A stretch of 64,000 nucleotides of DNA from Aquipseudomonas alcaligenes NBRC 14159 (GCF_000467105.1 NZ_BATI01000006.1:62001-126000); one strand, 5' to 3'; shown: positions 9,952-17,627, counted from the stretch's first letter. Program-made: numbers and translations. The notes: a model not told the origin generated them from the letters alone.

Positions 9952-10203
9952 ATGCTCGAACTACGCCCCGGCTGCGAATGCTGCGACCATGACCTGCCTG
10001 CAGACTCGCTGGACGCCCGCATCTGCTCCTTCGAATGCACCTTCTGCCGCGACTGCGCCGAGCAGCGCCTGCACAACCGCTGCCCGAACTGCGGCGGCGA
10101 GCTGGTGCGGCGGCCGATTCGCCCGGCTGACCGGCTGGCCCGCTTTCCCGCCGCCACCGCGCGCACCCACCACCCCGCCGGCTGCCCGGCAACAGAGGAA
10201 TGA
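9952..10203 (+). CDS. DUF1272 zinc-ribbon-like small protein
   Basis: 83-aa cysteine-rich protein. It has ELRPGCECCDHDLP, then CSFECTFCRDCAEQRLHNRCPNCGGELVRRP, the DUF1272 pattern with at least four Cys pairs that probably bind zinc. The ATG at 9952 follows AGGAGCCCCC; the longer frame from 9643 is a shadow of the regulator gene. Its TGA overlaps the ATG of the HPP gene (ATGA at 10200-10203), so the two are translationally coupled. Function is unknown. Confidence 0.85.
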   Translation: MLELRPGCECCDHDLPADSLDARICSFECTFCRDCAEQRLHNRCPNCGGELVRRPIRPADRLARFPAATARTHHPAGCPATEE

Positions 10204-10715
10204 TCATGCTCGAACTCCTGCGCAAACTGCGCGGCGACGCCGCCGCCCTGCCACCCCGCGCCAGCGGGCGGCAGATCGCCCTGGCCTGGCTCGGCGGCGC
10301 GCTGGCCATCGCCTGCGTTGCCAGCACCGCCGACTGGCTGTCGCTGAGCCTGCTGCTGGGCTCCTTCGGCGCCTCCTGCGTGCTGGTGTTCGGCTTTCCC
10401 GACCTGCCCTTCTCGCAACCGCGCAACCTGGTCGGCGGGCACGTCCTCAGCTCCCTGGTCGGCCTGATCCTGTTGCACGGCTGCGGCCCACAATGGTGGG
10501 CCCTGGCGCTGGCGGTCGGCACCGCGATTGCGCTGATGATGGCGACGCGCACCGTGCACCCGCCTGCCGGCTCCAATCCGGTGATCATCTTCCTCGCCCA
10601 GCCCGGCTGGGACTTCCTGCTGTTCCCCACCCTCACCGGGGCCCTGCTGCTGATGCTGGTGGCGCTGGTCTACAACAACGCCACGCGCGCCGTGCGCTAC
10701 CCCAGGTACTGGTGA
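10200..10715 (+). CDS. HPP family membrane protein
   Basis: 171-aa integral membrane protein with about four transmembrane helices. Family hallmarks are LLLGSFGASCVLVFGFPDLPFSQPRNLVGGH (split here across the helix boundary) and TRTVHPPAGSNP, the HPP motif itself. HPP proteins in cyanobacteria and plants have been linked to nitrite transport; the substrate here is unknown. It starts at an ATG overlapping the DUF1272 stop, and its own TGA overlaps a potential GTG (10712) of the next gene, so three genes are tightly coupled. Confidence 0.88.
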   Translation: MIMLELLRKLRGDAAALPPRASGRQIALAWLGGALAIACVASTADWLSLSLLLGSFGASCVLVFGFPDLPFSQPRNLVGGHVLSSLVGLILLHGCGPQWWALALAVGTAIALMMATRTVHPPAGSNPVIIFLAQPGWDFLLFPTLTGALLLMLVALVYNNATRAVRYPRYW

Positions 10716-10720
10716 TCACC

Positions 10721-11890
10721 ATGCTGCTCCTGCGCAACCCCACCCTGCTGCGTCTGTTCCTCGCCCAGGCCCTGTTCTGGAGCTGCGCGATGATAGGCAT
10801 CACCCTGACCTCGCTGGTCGGCCTGCAGCTGGCGCCGCTCAACGGCCTGGCCACCCTGCCGCTGGCGTTGCTGGTGCTGGGCTACCTGCTAGCGACCCAG
10901 CCACTGTCAGCCTTCATGCAGCGCCGCGGGCGCCGCGCCGGGCTGGTGCTGGGCGCCAGTGCCGGCATCCTCGGCGGCCTGCTCAGTGCGCTTGGCGTGT
11001 GGCTGGCGGATTTCTGGCTGTTCTGCCTGGGCGCCCTGCCCATCGGCGTGTACCAGGCCTCCGCCATGTACTACCGCTTCGCCGCCCTGGAGGCCGTGGA
11101 CGCCGCGCACCAGGGTCGCGCCACCGCCTGGGTCATCGGCGGCGGCCTGTGCGCCGCGCTGCTGGCGCCCAGCCTCACGCTGTGGGCGCGCGATGCGCTA
11201 GAGCAGCCCTTCGTCGGCGCCTACCTGCTGGTCGCGCTGCTCGCCGCGCTGGCCATCCCTTTGCTCGCCGGGTTGCGCCAGGGCGCCCTGCCGCCGGCCA
11301 CGAGCGGCGCGCTGGCGGCCATGCGCATGCTGCTGGCGCGGTCGACAGTGCGTGCGGCCATGGCCATCACGGCGATCGGCCACGGGCTGATGATTCTGGT
11401 AATGAACGCCACGCCGCTGGCCATGAGCTTCTGCGGCCTGCCGCTGGCGGCCGGCGCCGAGGTGATCCGCTGGCACATGGTCGGCATGTTCCTGCCGGCC
11501 TTCGTCGCCGGCCCGCTGGTCGACCGTCTGGGCTGCCAGCGCGTGGCCCTGCTGGGCATCGGCCTGCTGGCGGCGAGCGTCGCCATCGCCCTGAGCGGCG
11601 AGCTACAGCCCCACTTCCTGGCGTCGTCACTGCTGCTGGGGATGGGCTGGAACCTGATGCTGGTAGCCGGCACCACCCTGCTCGGCCAGGGCCACAGCGC
11701 GGCGGAGCGCGGCCAGGCGCAGGGCCTGATGGAGCTGGGCAACGGCACGGTGGCGGCGCTCGCCTCGTTTGCCTCCGGCGCGCTGCTCAGCGGCCTGGGC
11801 TGGAGCCCGCTGAACCTGGCGGCGCTGGGACTGCTGGCGCTGGCCCTGCTGTTGGTCGTCAGCGGCCCAAGGCAGGCGACGACGGCCTAG
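10721..11890 (+). CDS. MFS transporter
   Basis: 389-aa protein with roughly twelve hydrophobic helices and MFS topology. A basic loop MQRRGRRAGLVLG follows helix 2 and VDRLGCQRVALLGIGLL follows helix 8, the positions of the conserved A-type loops. I take the ATG at 10721; a GTG at 10712 overlapping the HPP stop (GTGA) would add three residues. It ends the GlxA-DUF1272-HPP-MFS unit. Substrate is unknown. The TAG stop shares CTAG with the stop of the convergent diguanylate cyclase gene. Confidence 0.88.
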   Translation: MLLLRNPTLLRLFLAQALFWSCAMIGITLTSLVGLQLAPLNGLATLPLALLVLGYLLATQPLSAFMQRRGRRAGLVLGASAGILGGLLSALGVWLADFWLFCLGALPIGVYQASAMYYRFAALEAVDAAHQGRATAWVIGGGLCAALLAPSLTLWARDALEQPFVGAYLLVALLAALAIPLLAGLRQGALPPATSGALAAMRMLLARSTVRAAMAITAIGHGLMILVMNATPLAMSFCGLPLAAGAEVIRWHMVGMFLPAFVAGPLVDRLGCQRVALLGIGLLAASVAIALSGELQPHFLASSLLLGMGWNLMLVAGTTLLGQGHSAAERGQAQGLMELGNGTVAALASFASGALLSGLGWSPLNLAALGLLALALLLVVSGPRQATTA

Positions 11891-12843
11891 CCGCCGTGCA
11901 CGCTAACCTGATTGCGCCCGCCATGCTTGGACTGGTAAAGGGCGCGATCGGCCCAGTCGATCAGTTGCTGGTGGTCCTGCGTGCGCTGGCCGAGGTCGGC
12001 CACGCCGAGGCTGATGGTGAAACGGATCTCCTGCCCCTCGTAGTCCACCACCAGTGCCTCCACCAGCTGGCGCAGGCGCTCGGCGAACAGCCGGGCGCCG
12101 ATCTTGTCGACATCCGGCAGCAACACCACGAACTCCTCGCCACCATAGCGCCCGGCGATGTCGCTCTCGCGGATCACCTCGCGCACCACCTCGGCCACCA
12201 GCTGGATCACCTTGTCACCGGCCGGGTGGCCGTAGGTGTCGTTGATGCGCTTGAAGTGGTCGATGTCGAAGATCACCAGCGAAGCCATGCTGCCGTAACG
12301 GCAGTGGCGCGAGTACTCGCGGCGCAGCTCCTCCTCCCAATGGCCGCGATTGTTCAGGCCGGTGAGACGGTCGGTGCGCGACAGGTGCTTGAGCTGCTGG
12401 TTGGCCGACTGCAGCTGGTGCTTGTTGACCGCCACGCTGGTGACGTCGTAGATGATCAGGCAGACATGCTCGATGCGGCTGTTGGTGGCCAGCAGCGGCA
12501 GGATGGTGGTGTTCTGGTACATGAAGTCTTCCTGCCCGGTAATGGGCTGGTAGTTCTTGAAACGTACCAGGTAGGGGCGCTGCTCCCAGATGGTGAAGGC
12601 CGGCGTGCCGAGGGTCGCGACGCTGTCCACCTTGTGGCGGAACCAGTCTTCCTCGACCTCGGGGAACAGCTCGAAGAAGGATTTCTGCAGCACGTCCTCC
12701 GGCGGACGCCCGGAGCGGTTCTCCATGAAGCCGTTCCAAACCTCCACACGGAACTGGCGGTCCAGCACCACCACGCCGACGTCGATGCTCTGCACGATCG
12801 TCAGCAACCAGTGGAACTCATTGAGGTCGGCGGTTTCGGCCAT
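11887..12843 (-). CDS. PAS-GGDEF diguanylate cyclase
   Basis: 318-aa cytoplasmic protein. Residues ~10-145 form a PAS-like sensor (GVVVLDRQFRVEVWNGFME near 23) and ~160-315 a GGDEF domain with LTGLNNRGHWEEEL, FDIDHFKRINDTYGHPAGD and the active-site GGEEF. RESD lies five residues before GGEEF, the position of the product-inhibition I-site RxxD. It should make c-di-GMP from GTP with feedback control. Three bases separate it from the upstream receiver-CheC gene, so the two form an operon and probably a signalling pair. No membrane segment is present. Confidence 0.93.
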   Translation of the reverse strand: MAETADLNEFHWLLTIVQSIDVGVVVLDRQFRVEVWNGFMENRSGRPPEDVLQKSFFELFPEVEEDWFRHKVDSVATLGTPAFTIWEQRPYLVRFKNYQPITGQEDFMYQNTTILPLLATNSRIEHVCLIIYDVTSVAVNKHQLQSANQQLKHLSRTDRLTGLNNRGHWEEELRREYSRHCRYGSMASLVIFDIDHFKRINDTYGHPAGDKVIQLVAEVVREVIRESDIAGRYGGEEFVVLLPDVDKIGARLFAERLRQLVEALVVDYEGQEIRFTISLGVADLGQRTQDHQQLIDWADRALYQSKHGGRNQVSVHGG

Positions 12844-12846
12844 GGG

Positions 12847-13839
12847 TCAACCCATCATGTAGGCGAGTTTCTTGGTCAGCAGCGGTACCGAGTCCTCGGT
12901 GAACAGCAGCATCAGGTCGAAGTGGATATTGTGCCCCTCGATGCTGTAGCTGAACTCCACCGCCAGGGTCTTGCGCCAGCGCTGCTGGTTGAGCCGGATC
13001 AGCTCGTCGATCGACGAGTGCTGGCCGAGGACCTGCGGGTGGCCCTGGGAAAACTTGATGTTGATCTGCTCGGCGATGCCGCTCAGGCAGGCGCCGATCA
13101 CCACGCTGGACATGTCCAGCAGCATTTCCATGGCGGAGTTCTCGCTGGCACTGCGGCGCAGCAGCTTGGCCATGTCGGTCACTTCCGAGTCATGGAAGAT
13201 CAGCAGCGCCTCGCCGGCGATGCCGCCGCCGATATAGCCCTGGCAGATGGCGGTGAGGCGATCGTCGCTCTGCGCATCGGCCAGCGCCATGTGCAGCTCG
13301 CTCACTTCGAGGATATTGACGTTGGGTACCGGCAGCTCGACGAACACCCCCAGCACCCGCGCCAGCAGCGCGGCGGCGCGCCCCATGGCAACGTTGATGA
13401 CTTCACGGAAGGCATCGCGGAAATTGACCTTGGGCTCGACCAGCAGCACTGGCGGCGCGCCCGCCTCGCCGCTGTACAGGCCCAGGCGCTGCAGGGTCTC
13501 GCGCATCAGCGTGGCATCGGCCGGTTTCTTCAGGAAGGCCAGCGCACCCAGCTCGGTGACGCGCCTGACAGCCTCGTCCTGCACATCGCCGGAGACCACG
13601 ATGACCTTGCACGCCAGGCCTTCTTCGCGCAGCCCGGCGAGCACGCCGTAGCCGTCCAGCTGTGGCATCGTCAGGTCGAGCAGGAGCAGCTCGATGCCGC
13701 CCTGGCGGATGCGCTGCAGCGCCTCCACGCCGTTGGTGGCCTGGCTGACCTCGACCGGCCACTCCGGCGGCAAGGCACGCAACAGCTGCTTGCGCGCCAT
13801 CGCGGAGTCGTCACAGACCAGCAGGGAAGTGGTTGCCAT
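12847..13839 (-). CDS. Response regulator fused to CheC/CheX-like phosphatase domain
   Basis: 330 aa. Residues 1-120 form a receiver with D10/D11, phosphoacceptor D55 (LLLLD), S83 and K105 (FLKKP). Residues ~135-330 resemble the CheC/CheX fold. The helix DAFREVIN (142-149) is an intact DxxxExxN phosphatase signature. The second, pseudo-symmetric helix (EMLLDMSS, near 235) is degenerate. CheC/CheX proteins remove phosphate from CheY-type receivers, so this fusion may dephosphorylate its own receiver or a partner. It precedes a PAS-GGDEF cyclase by three bases, implying a link from phosphorelay to c-di-GMP. No histidine kinase is adjacent. Confidence 0.85.
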   Translation of the reverse strand: MATTSLLVCDDSAMARKQLLRALPPEWPVEVSQATNGVEALQRIRQGGIELLLLDLTMPQLDGYGVLAGLREEGLACKVIVVSGDVQDEAVRRVTELGALAFLKKPADATLMRETLQRLGLYSGEAGAPPVLLVEPKVNFRDAFREVINVAMGRAAALLARVLGVFVELPVPNVNILEVSELHMALADAQSDDRLTAICQGYIGGGIAGEALLIFHDSEVTDMAKLLRRSASENSAMEMLLDMSSVVIGACLSGIAEQINIKFSQGHPQVLGQHSSIDELIRLNQQRWRKTLAVEFSYSIEGHNIHFDLMLLFTEDSVPLLTKKLAYMMG

Positions 13840-14105
13840 CGGCAGAAGCCTCGAACACGGGGCAGGTGAAGGGTAGCGGCTCTCTTCTTGTTAGCACTCC
13901 CGCCGCGCGGAGTCACGCCGCCGCGGCAAAGGGCGCCACAAGGAAACATGTTTGCCGGCGGTTTGCCATATCACTATGCCATCACCCTCTTCATTTGCGA
14001 CATCGCGCACGCTTGACCTGAAGCCTTTCCCTCTGCAGGGCCGCCGAAGCGGCTGCAAGCATGACGGCTGCCCGACCGTCCGGGCTTTTGATCGAGGAGC
14101 CAGAG

Positions 14106-14648
14106 ATGACCATCATCGTCACCGGCAGGAAGCTGGACCAGAGCGTCGCCGAAGATGCCTTTCGCGATGCCTGCCAGTACCTGCGCCAGTCCCGCTTCGC
14201 CGCCTTCCTGCTCAACGAGCTGATGACCGTGCCGCAGCTGCTGCACATCGAGGTCACGGCCAGCCCCCTGAGCCGCAACAAGGATGCCTGGCGCCGGCCG
14301 AAGAACAGCGAGCCGCACAGCGCCGGTCGCCTGCTGTGGAACCTTTCCAGCGGCTACTTCGCCGGCGAGCACGGCAACACCCGCCCCGGCCTCGGCGAGC
14401 TGGAGCGCCACCAGGCCCGAGCTCATGGCGACCAGCTCAGCCACATCAGCCCGGCCCTGGTGCTGATGCACGAGCTGGGCAAGGCCTACCAGTACCTCAT
14501 CGAGAAGGCAGGCTTTCAGCGCTATCTGAGCCGCGACATGCGCGCGCAGATCCACAACCTGAACCTCCACGCCATCGACAACGCCGTGGCCCTGCAACTG
14601 TGGGACAAGGCCTACCCGGAAAACCACCGCCGCCTCGTGCTGCCCTGA
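14106..14648 (+). CDS. M91-like metallopeptidase-fold protein with degenerate HEXXH
   Basis: 180 aa; the ATG at 14106 follows GAGGAGCC, whereas the frame from 14061 lacks a ribosome site. The middle resembles the M91 (NleD/HopH-type effector) peptidases: LLWNLSSGYFAGEHGNT, then SPALVLMHELGKAYQYL around residues 119-135, and a C-terminal AYPENHRR reminiscent of their YxTEN segment. The metal site reads HELGK instead of HELGH, so the second zinc-binding histidine is lysine (CAC GAG CTG GGC AAG in the DNA). Either the protein is non-catalytic or it uses another ligand. No signal peptide is visible. Family assignment is tentative. Confidence 0.55.
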   Translation: MTIIVTGRKLDQSVAEDAFRDACQYLRQSRFAAFLLNELMTVPQLLHIEVTASPLSRNKDAWRRPKNSEPHSAGRLLWNLSSGYFAGEHGNTRPGLGELERHQARAHGDQLSHISPALVLMHELGKAYQYLIEKAGFQRYLSRDMRAQIHNLNLHAIDNAVALQLWDKAYPENHRRLVLP

Positions 14649-14663
14649 GACAAGGAGTCCACC

Positions 14664-15113
14664 ATGCTTATCCGTACCCTCTGCTGTGCCCTCGCCCTGC
14701 ACGTCGGCAGCGCCCATGCCCTGCAGACCGATACCCTGCCCGCCACCCGCCTGGCTGAGCTTTCCAGCGAGCTGGCCAGCGCCGCCGGCAGCAGCCAGTG
14801 GCAGCAGTTGTGGAAGCGCACCCGCGATGCCGGGCACTTCCAGTCCAGCGGCGAACAGGCACGCTTCATCCTGCCGATGACTGTGATTCCCGAACTGGTG
14901 CGCGACACCCTGGCCAAGGCCGATAGCACTACGCCGCAGAAGTCCACCCTGGTGCTGTACCGGCGCGATTTCGCGCCGCGCGTGACCGGGGTCGAGGCCC
15001 TGCAGGACGTCACCGCCATCTGCCTGCAGGTGGACTGGCGCAGCGTGCCCGACAACCCGCAGCCGGAGCAGCTGATCGGCGCCAACCTGCTGCTCACCTA
15101 CCCCTGCCACTGA
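14664..15113 (+). CDS. Small exported protein of unknown function (149 aa)
   Basis: 149 aa with a signal peptide (TLCCALALHVGSAHA, cleavage near residue 19-20). The mature part is mixed alpha/beta with one late cysteine pair (C near 118 and C near 148) that could form a disulphide in the periplasm. I recognise no family. It lies 15 bases after the M91-like gene with AAGGAG before its ATG, so the two are probably cotranscribed. A strong hairpin follows. Confidence 0.65.
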   Translation: MLIRTLCCALALHVGSAHALQTDTLPATRLAELSSELASAAGSSQWQQLWKRTRDAGHFQSSGEQARFILPMTVIPELVRDTLAKADSTTPQKSTLVLYRRDFAPRVTGVEALQDVTAICLQVDWRSVPDNPQPEQLIGANLLLTYPCH

Positions 15114-15119
15114 AGACAC

Positions 15120-15142
15120 GGGGCGCGGTTTCGCCGCGCCCC
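15120..15142 (+). terminator. GC-rich terminator hairpin
   Basis: GGGGCGCGG (15120-15128) pairs with CCGCGCCCC (15134-15142) over a TTTCG loop. It lies between convergent genes and could serve both. The T run after it is short. Confidence 0.6.
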
Positions 15143-15152
15143 GCGCTTTGCC

Positions 15153-15704
15153 TCAAAGCAGCGTGCCCAGCAATGCGGCCTCCTGACGCCTGCGGGTGGC
15201 GTAGCGATCACCGAAGTTCTGCAGGTTGGCGCAGGCCGCGGCCCAGTCGTGAGCCACCACCTGCTTCCAGAAGTTCGGCGTGCGCGACGCCAGATCACCG
15301 TACTGGAAGGCCACCGATGCGATCACCGTCTGCGCCGCCGTCGGCAAGGCGCCGAAGTCGCCGCCGCTGGCCTTGGTGTAGGCGGCAGCCAGGCGTTCGA
15401 TGAAGGGCCGCTTGAAGGCTTCGTCGATCGCCTCGGCCTCGGCCGCGCTGACCGTCAGCGGCTGCTGCGCCAGCCTGGCCGCCGCCTGCTGGCCGGTCAG
15501 GCCGAGGTAGGGGCTGAGGCGCTGCACCAAGCCAGCGTCCAACCCGAGCGATTGCAGGTCCTGCAGATGACGCTGGCCCAGGTCGAAACCGATGGCGATG
15601 GTCACCCCGCTGCGGCTGTTGGCGGCATCCGGCACATAGCCGCGGGTGGCGGGCCCACCCTCCAGGCGAGCGATGAAAGTGAAGTCGATGGTGTAACGGG
15701 ACAT
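15153..15704 (-). CDS. Pesticin/T4-lysozyme-type peptidoglycan hydrolase
   Basis: 183 aa. The ATG at 15704 follows AAGGAG; 27 upstream in-frame residues lack a ribosome site. It resembles the pesticin C-terminal / bacterial toxin homologue of phage lysozyme family. Motifs: FIARLEGGPATRGYVPD with the likely catalytic glutamate (E15), GVTIAIGFDLGQ, LSPYLGLTGQQA near 90, and a C-terminal NFGDRYATRRRQEA that matches the GD.Y..RR end of such lysozymes. There is no signal peptide, translocation or receptor domain. It is divergently arranged from a Mor-like regulator. It could be an endolysin-like enzyme, a toxin moiety or a domesticated lysis protein. Confidence 0.85.
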   Translation of the reverse strand: MSRYTIDFTFIARLEGGPATRGYVPDAANSRSGVTIAIGFDLGQRHLQDLQSLGLDAGLVQRLSPYLGLTGQQAAARLAQQPLTVSAAEAEAIDEAFKRPFIERLAAAYTKASGGDFGALPTAAQTVIASVAFQYGDLASRTPNFWKQVVAHDWAAACANLQNFGDRYATRRRQEAALLGTLL

Positions 15705-15776
15705 GGCAGTTCTCCTTGAATGAAGGGGCAACCAGTCCAACACCCACGCAGGAGTACACATCAGCTTGAACAATTT

Positions 15777-15804
15777 CCTGACCAATCAGGGGGGATATTT
15801 CCCC
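15777..15804. promoter_or_regulatory. Two abutting dyads between lysozyme and Mor-like genes
   Basis: CCTGA-CCAA-TCAGG (15777-15790) is a perfect dyad and is followed without a gap by GGGGA-TATT-TCCCC (15791-15804), also perfect. They lie in the 167-base divergent intergenic region, 73 bases before the lysozyme start and 68 before the regulator start. This is the expected place for an operator shared by both genes; the binding protein is unknown. Confidence 0.45.
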
Positions 15805-15871
15805 ATTAACCCGCAGGCCAGAGCGTCCCTAGCATCCTTGCGAGTCCACAAGACCAACAAGGAGCAAGACC

Positions 15872-16255
15872 ATGGACGAGCATGACCTCAAGCAGGTCGA
15901 TGTCAGACAACTGCCCCACTCGCTGCAAGAACTGATCGAATGCGTCGGTCTGGAAAATGCCTACCGGCTGACCAGCTGCTTCGGCGGACGTCCGAAGTAC
16001 ATTCCCAAGTTCCCTTCCCGATCCTCCCTCACCCTGATCCTTCCCCCGGAAGCCCTCTGCGCCCTGATCGAGCGCTACGCCGGCCTGTCCATCGAGATTC
16101 CCAAGGTGGACCACTTCCTGCGCCAGATCCGCAACCAGCAGATCTTCCAGGAAAGCTGTGACGGCCTCTCACGCAGTGCCCTGGCCGACAAGTACGGCCT
16201 CAGCCTGCGCCAGATCGGCAACATCCGCCGCCAGGAACACGCAACTCACAGGTAA
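15872..16255 (+). CDS. Mor/C-type transcriptional activator homologue
   Basis: 127-aa DNA-binding protein of the Mu Mor transcription activator family. ELIECVGLENAYRLTSCFGGRPKYIPK (split: dimerisation helices, residues ~20-46) is followed by IEIPKVDHFLRQIRNQQI and an HTH, LADKYGLSLRQIGNIRRQE, near the C-terminus. AAGGAGCAAGACC precedes the ATG. Mor activates middle promoters of phage Mu and Mor-like proteins are common in prophages. No other Mu genes are present here, so it appears domesticated. It lies between a lysozyme gene on the other strand and a DUF2589 operon and probably controls one or both. Confidence 0.85.
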   Translation: MDEHDLKQVDVRQLPHSLQELIECVGLENAYRLTSCFGGRPKYIPKFPSRSSLTLILPPEALCALIERYAGLSIEIPKVDHFLRQIRNQQIFQESCDGLSRSALADKYGLSLRQIGNIRRQEHATHR

Positions 16256-16299
16256 CCAGTTCCCGCTGAATCCAGGGCGCCCGCAGTCATAGCCTGGAA

Positions 16300-16317
16300 T
16301 TGCGCAAATTCGCGCAA
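16300..16317. promoter_or_regulatory. Perfect dyad upstream of first DUF2589 gene
   Basis: TTGCGC-AAATTC-GCGCAA is a perfect 6+6 inverted repeat ending 19 bases before the ATG at 16337, directly before the TAAGGAG ribosome site. It could be an operator for the adjacent Mor-like protein or a 5' leader structure. Confidence 0.4.
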
Positions 16318-16336
16318 CTTATAAGGAGATTGACAC

Positions 16337-16996
16337 ATGTCACAGATAGATACCGGCCTGATCGGCTCCGTTATCAATGCCCTGCCTCTCGACCGGATGA
16401 TCTCCGGGCCGCTGCAGGCGATGATCGCCGCCCAGGTCCAGGCCAGTAAGGCCTACGCCGACTTCCTGCTGACCGTATGTATCCAGGACGGCAAAGCGGT
16501 ATCCGTGCAGTTCGACTATGACGAGACGTTGGTCGACGAGAACGGCGTGTACCAGGGCACGGTGACCAAGAAGATGCGCATTCCGCTGCTGGCGGCCATC
16601 AGTCACCCGAACATCACCGTCGAAGAAGGCACCATCGACTTCGAGCTGACCATCAACCAGATGGCCGAGGACACCAGCGAAACCGCCGCCGAAGGCAGCT
16701 TCGAAGCCAAGCTCGGCTGGGGCCCCTTCAGCCTCACCGTCAAAGGCTCGGTCAGCCACAAGTCGACCCAGACCCGCAAGACCGACACCCGGGCGCGCTA
16801 TGCGATCCACACCAAGATCGCGCGCCAGGATCCGCCGGAAGCCCTGATGCGGGTCATCGACTTCCTCACCGACGCGGCAACCAAGCCGGTGATGCTGCCC
16901 AATGCGCAGGCTGCCAACAAGGATGCCCTGCCCACCGACGCCGTACTGCCCGATCCGTCCAAGCCTCAGGCGGACCCTCAGAAGAAAGGCGGCTAA
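16337..16996 (+). CDS. DUF2589 domain protein (copy 1)
   Basis: 219 aa. An N-terminal helix pair (IDTGLIGSVINALPLDRMI, PLQAMIAAQVQASKAYADFL) leads to beta-rich repeats: VSVQFDYDETLVDENG, MRIPLLAAISHPNITVEEGTI and a long SETAAEGSFEAKLGWGPF/SLTVKGSVSH segment. The C-terminus is Pro/Lys-rich. This is the DUF2589 pattern; the family has no firm function. No signal peptide. TAAGGAG precedes the ATG. It is followed by a second, shorter DUF2589 protein, so the two may be paralogous partners forming a heteromer (inference). Confidence 0.8.
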   Translation: MSQIDTGLIGSVINALPLDRMISGPLQAMIAAQVQASKAYADFLLTVCIQDGKAVSVQFDYDETLVDENGVYQGTVTKKMRIPLLAAISHPNITVEEGTIDFELTINQMAEDTSETAAEGSFEAKLGWGPFSLTVKGSVSHKSTQTRKTDTRARYAIHTKIARQDPPEALMRVIDFLTDAATKPVMLPNAQAANKDALPTDAVLPDPSKPQADPQKKGG

Positions 16997-17007
16997 GCCC
17001 CGCAACC

Positions 17008-17029
17008 GACCCCGCCGCCAGGCGGGGTC
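17008..17029 (+). other. Hairpin between the two DUF2589 genes
   Basis: Perfect 9-bp stem GACCCCGCC (17008-17016) / GGCGGGGTC (17021-17029) with a GCCA loop and no T run. It is more likely an intercistronic stabiliser or partial attenuator than a full terminator, because the second gene has its own close ribosome site (AAGGAG). Confidence 0.5.
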
Positions 17030-17059
17030 ACCCTTCCCCCACACGCAAGGAGCCCCATA

Positions 17060-17626
17060 ATGGCGCTGTTTTCCAAGAAGGAACCGATGACTGCCAGCGA
17101 CCTCAGCCACATCACCCGTGGCTTGCACCAGGCGGCGGCCGCCACCCACCAGGTAATCGCCCAGCAGTACATCAAGCTGTTCGACCAGTTCTTCGACTAC
17201 GACCCCAACGACCTCGGCACGCCGATGAAGGCCAAGATGGTCGAAGTAGCCCTGGACGAAGGACACACCCTCAATATTCCGCTGATCACCCTGGTAGCGC
17301 CGCGCGGACTGGCACTGGCCGCGATGAAGGTCGATCTGTCGGTGAAGATGCAGGGCACCGAGCTGGAGAAGGCGCGCGACAATCTGCAGAACGGCGAACT
17401 GGCCAGCGAGCGCTTCTTCGTTACCTTCGGCCAGGACAAGCGCAAGGACCAGCAGCGCGATCCGGACGAAATCGCCATCAGCATGGTGTTCAAGGCCTGC
17501 GAGCCGCCGGAAGCGGTCAACCGCCTGCTCGAGGAGTACACCAACCTGATCAGCCCGATCCGCGCCCAGCCGCCTGCCAGCGCCCCGCAGCCCGGCGCGA
17601 GCGAAGGCGAGGCGACTTCCGGTTGA
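17060..17626 (+). CDS. DUF2589 domain protein (copy 2)
   Basis: 188 aa. The same layout as the previous gene without the long central extension: helices SDLSHITRGLHQAAAATHQVI and QQYIKLFDQFFDYD, then strands KMVEVALDEGHTLNIPLITLVAPRGLALAAMKVDLSV (split) and FVTFGQDKRKDQQRDPDEIAISMVFK. A helical tail and a Pro/Ala-rich C-terminus close it. No signal peptide. The next gene starts one base after its stop, so they are cotranslated. Function unknown; similar proteins are annotated only as DUF2589. Confidence 0.8.
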   Translation: MALFSKKEPMTASDLSHITRGLHQAAAATHQVIAQQYIKLFDQFFDYDPNDLGTPMKAKMVEVALDEGHTLNIPLITLVAPRGLALAAMKVDLSVKMQGTELEKARDNLQNGELASERFFVTFGQDKRKDQQRDPDEIAISMVFKACEPPEAVNRLLEEYTNLISPIRAQPPASAPQPGASEGEATSG

Positions 17627-17627
17627 G

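Noticed and set aside
10999..13869. A 956-codon open frame on the plus strand
   Set aside because: It runs antisense to the PAS-GGDEF and receiver-CheC genes and shows no domain; the opposite strand has clear families. GC-rich third positions create such long shadows.
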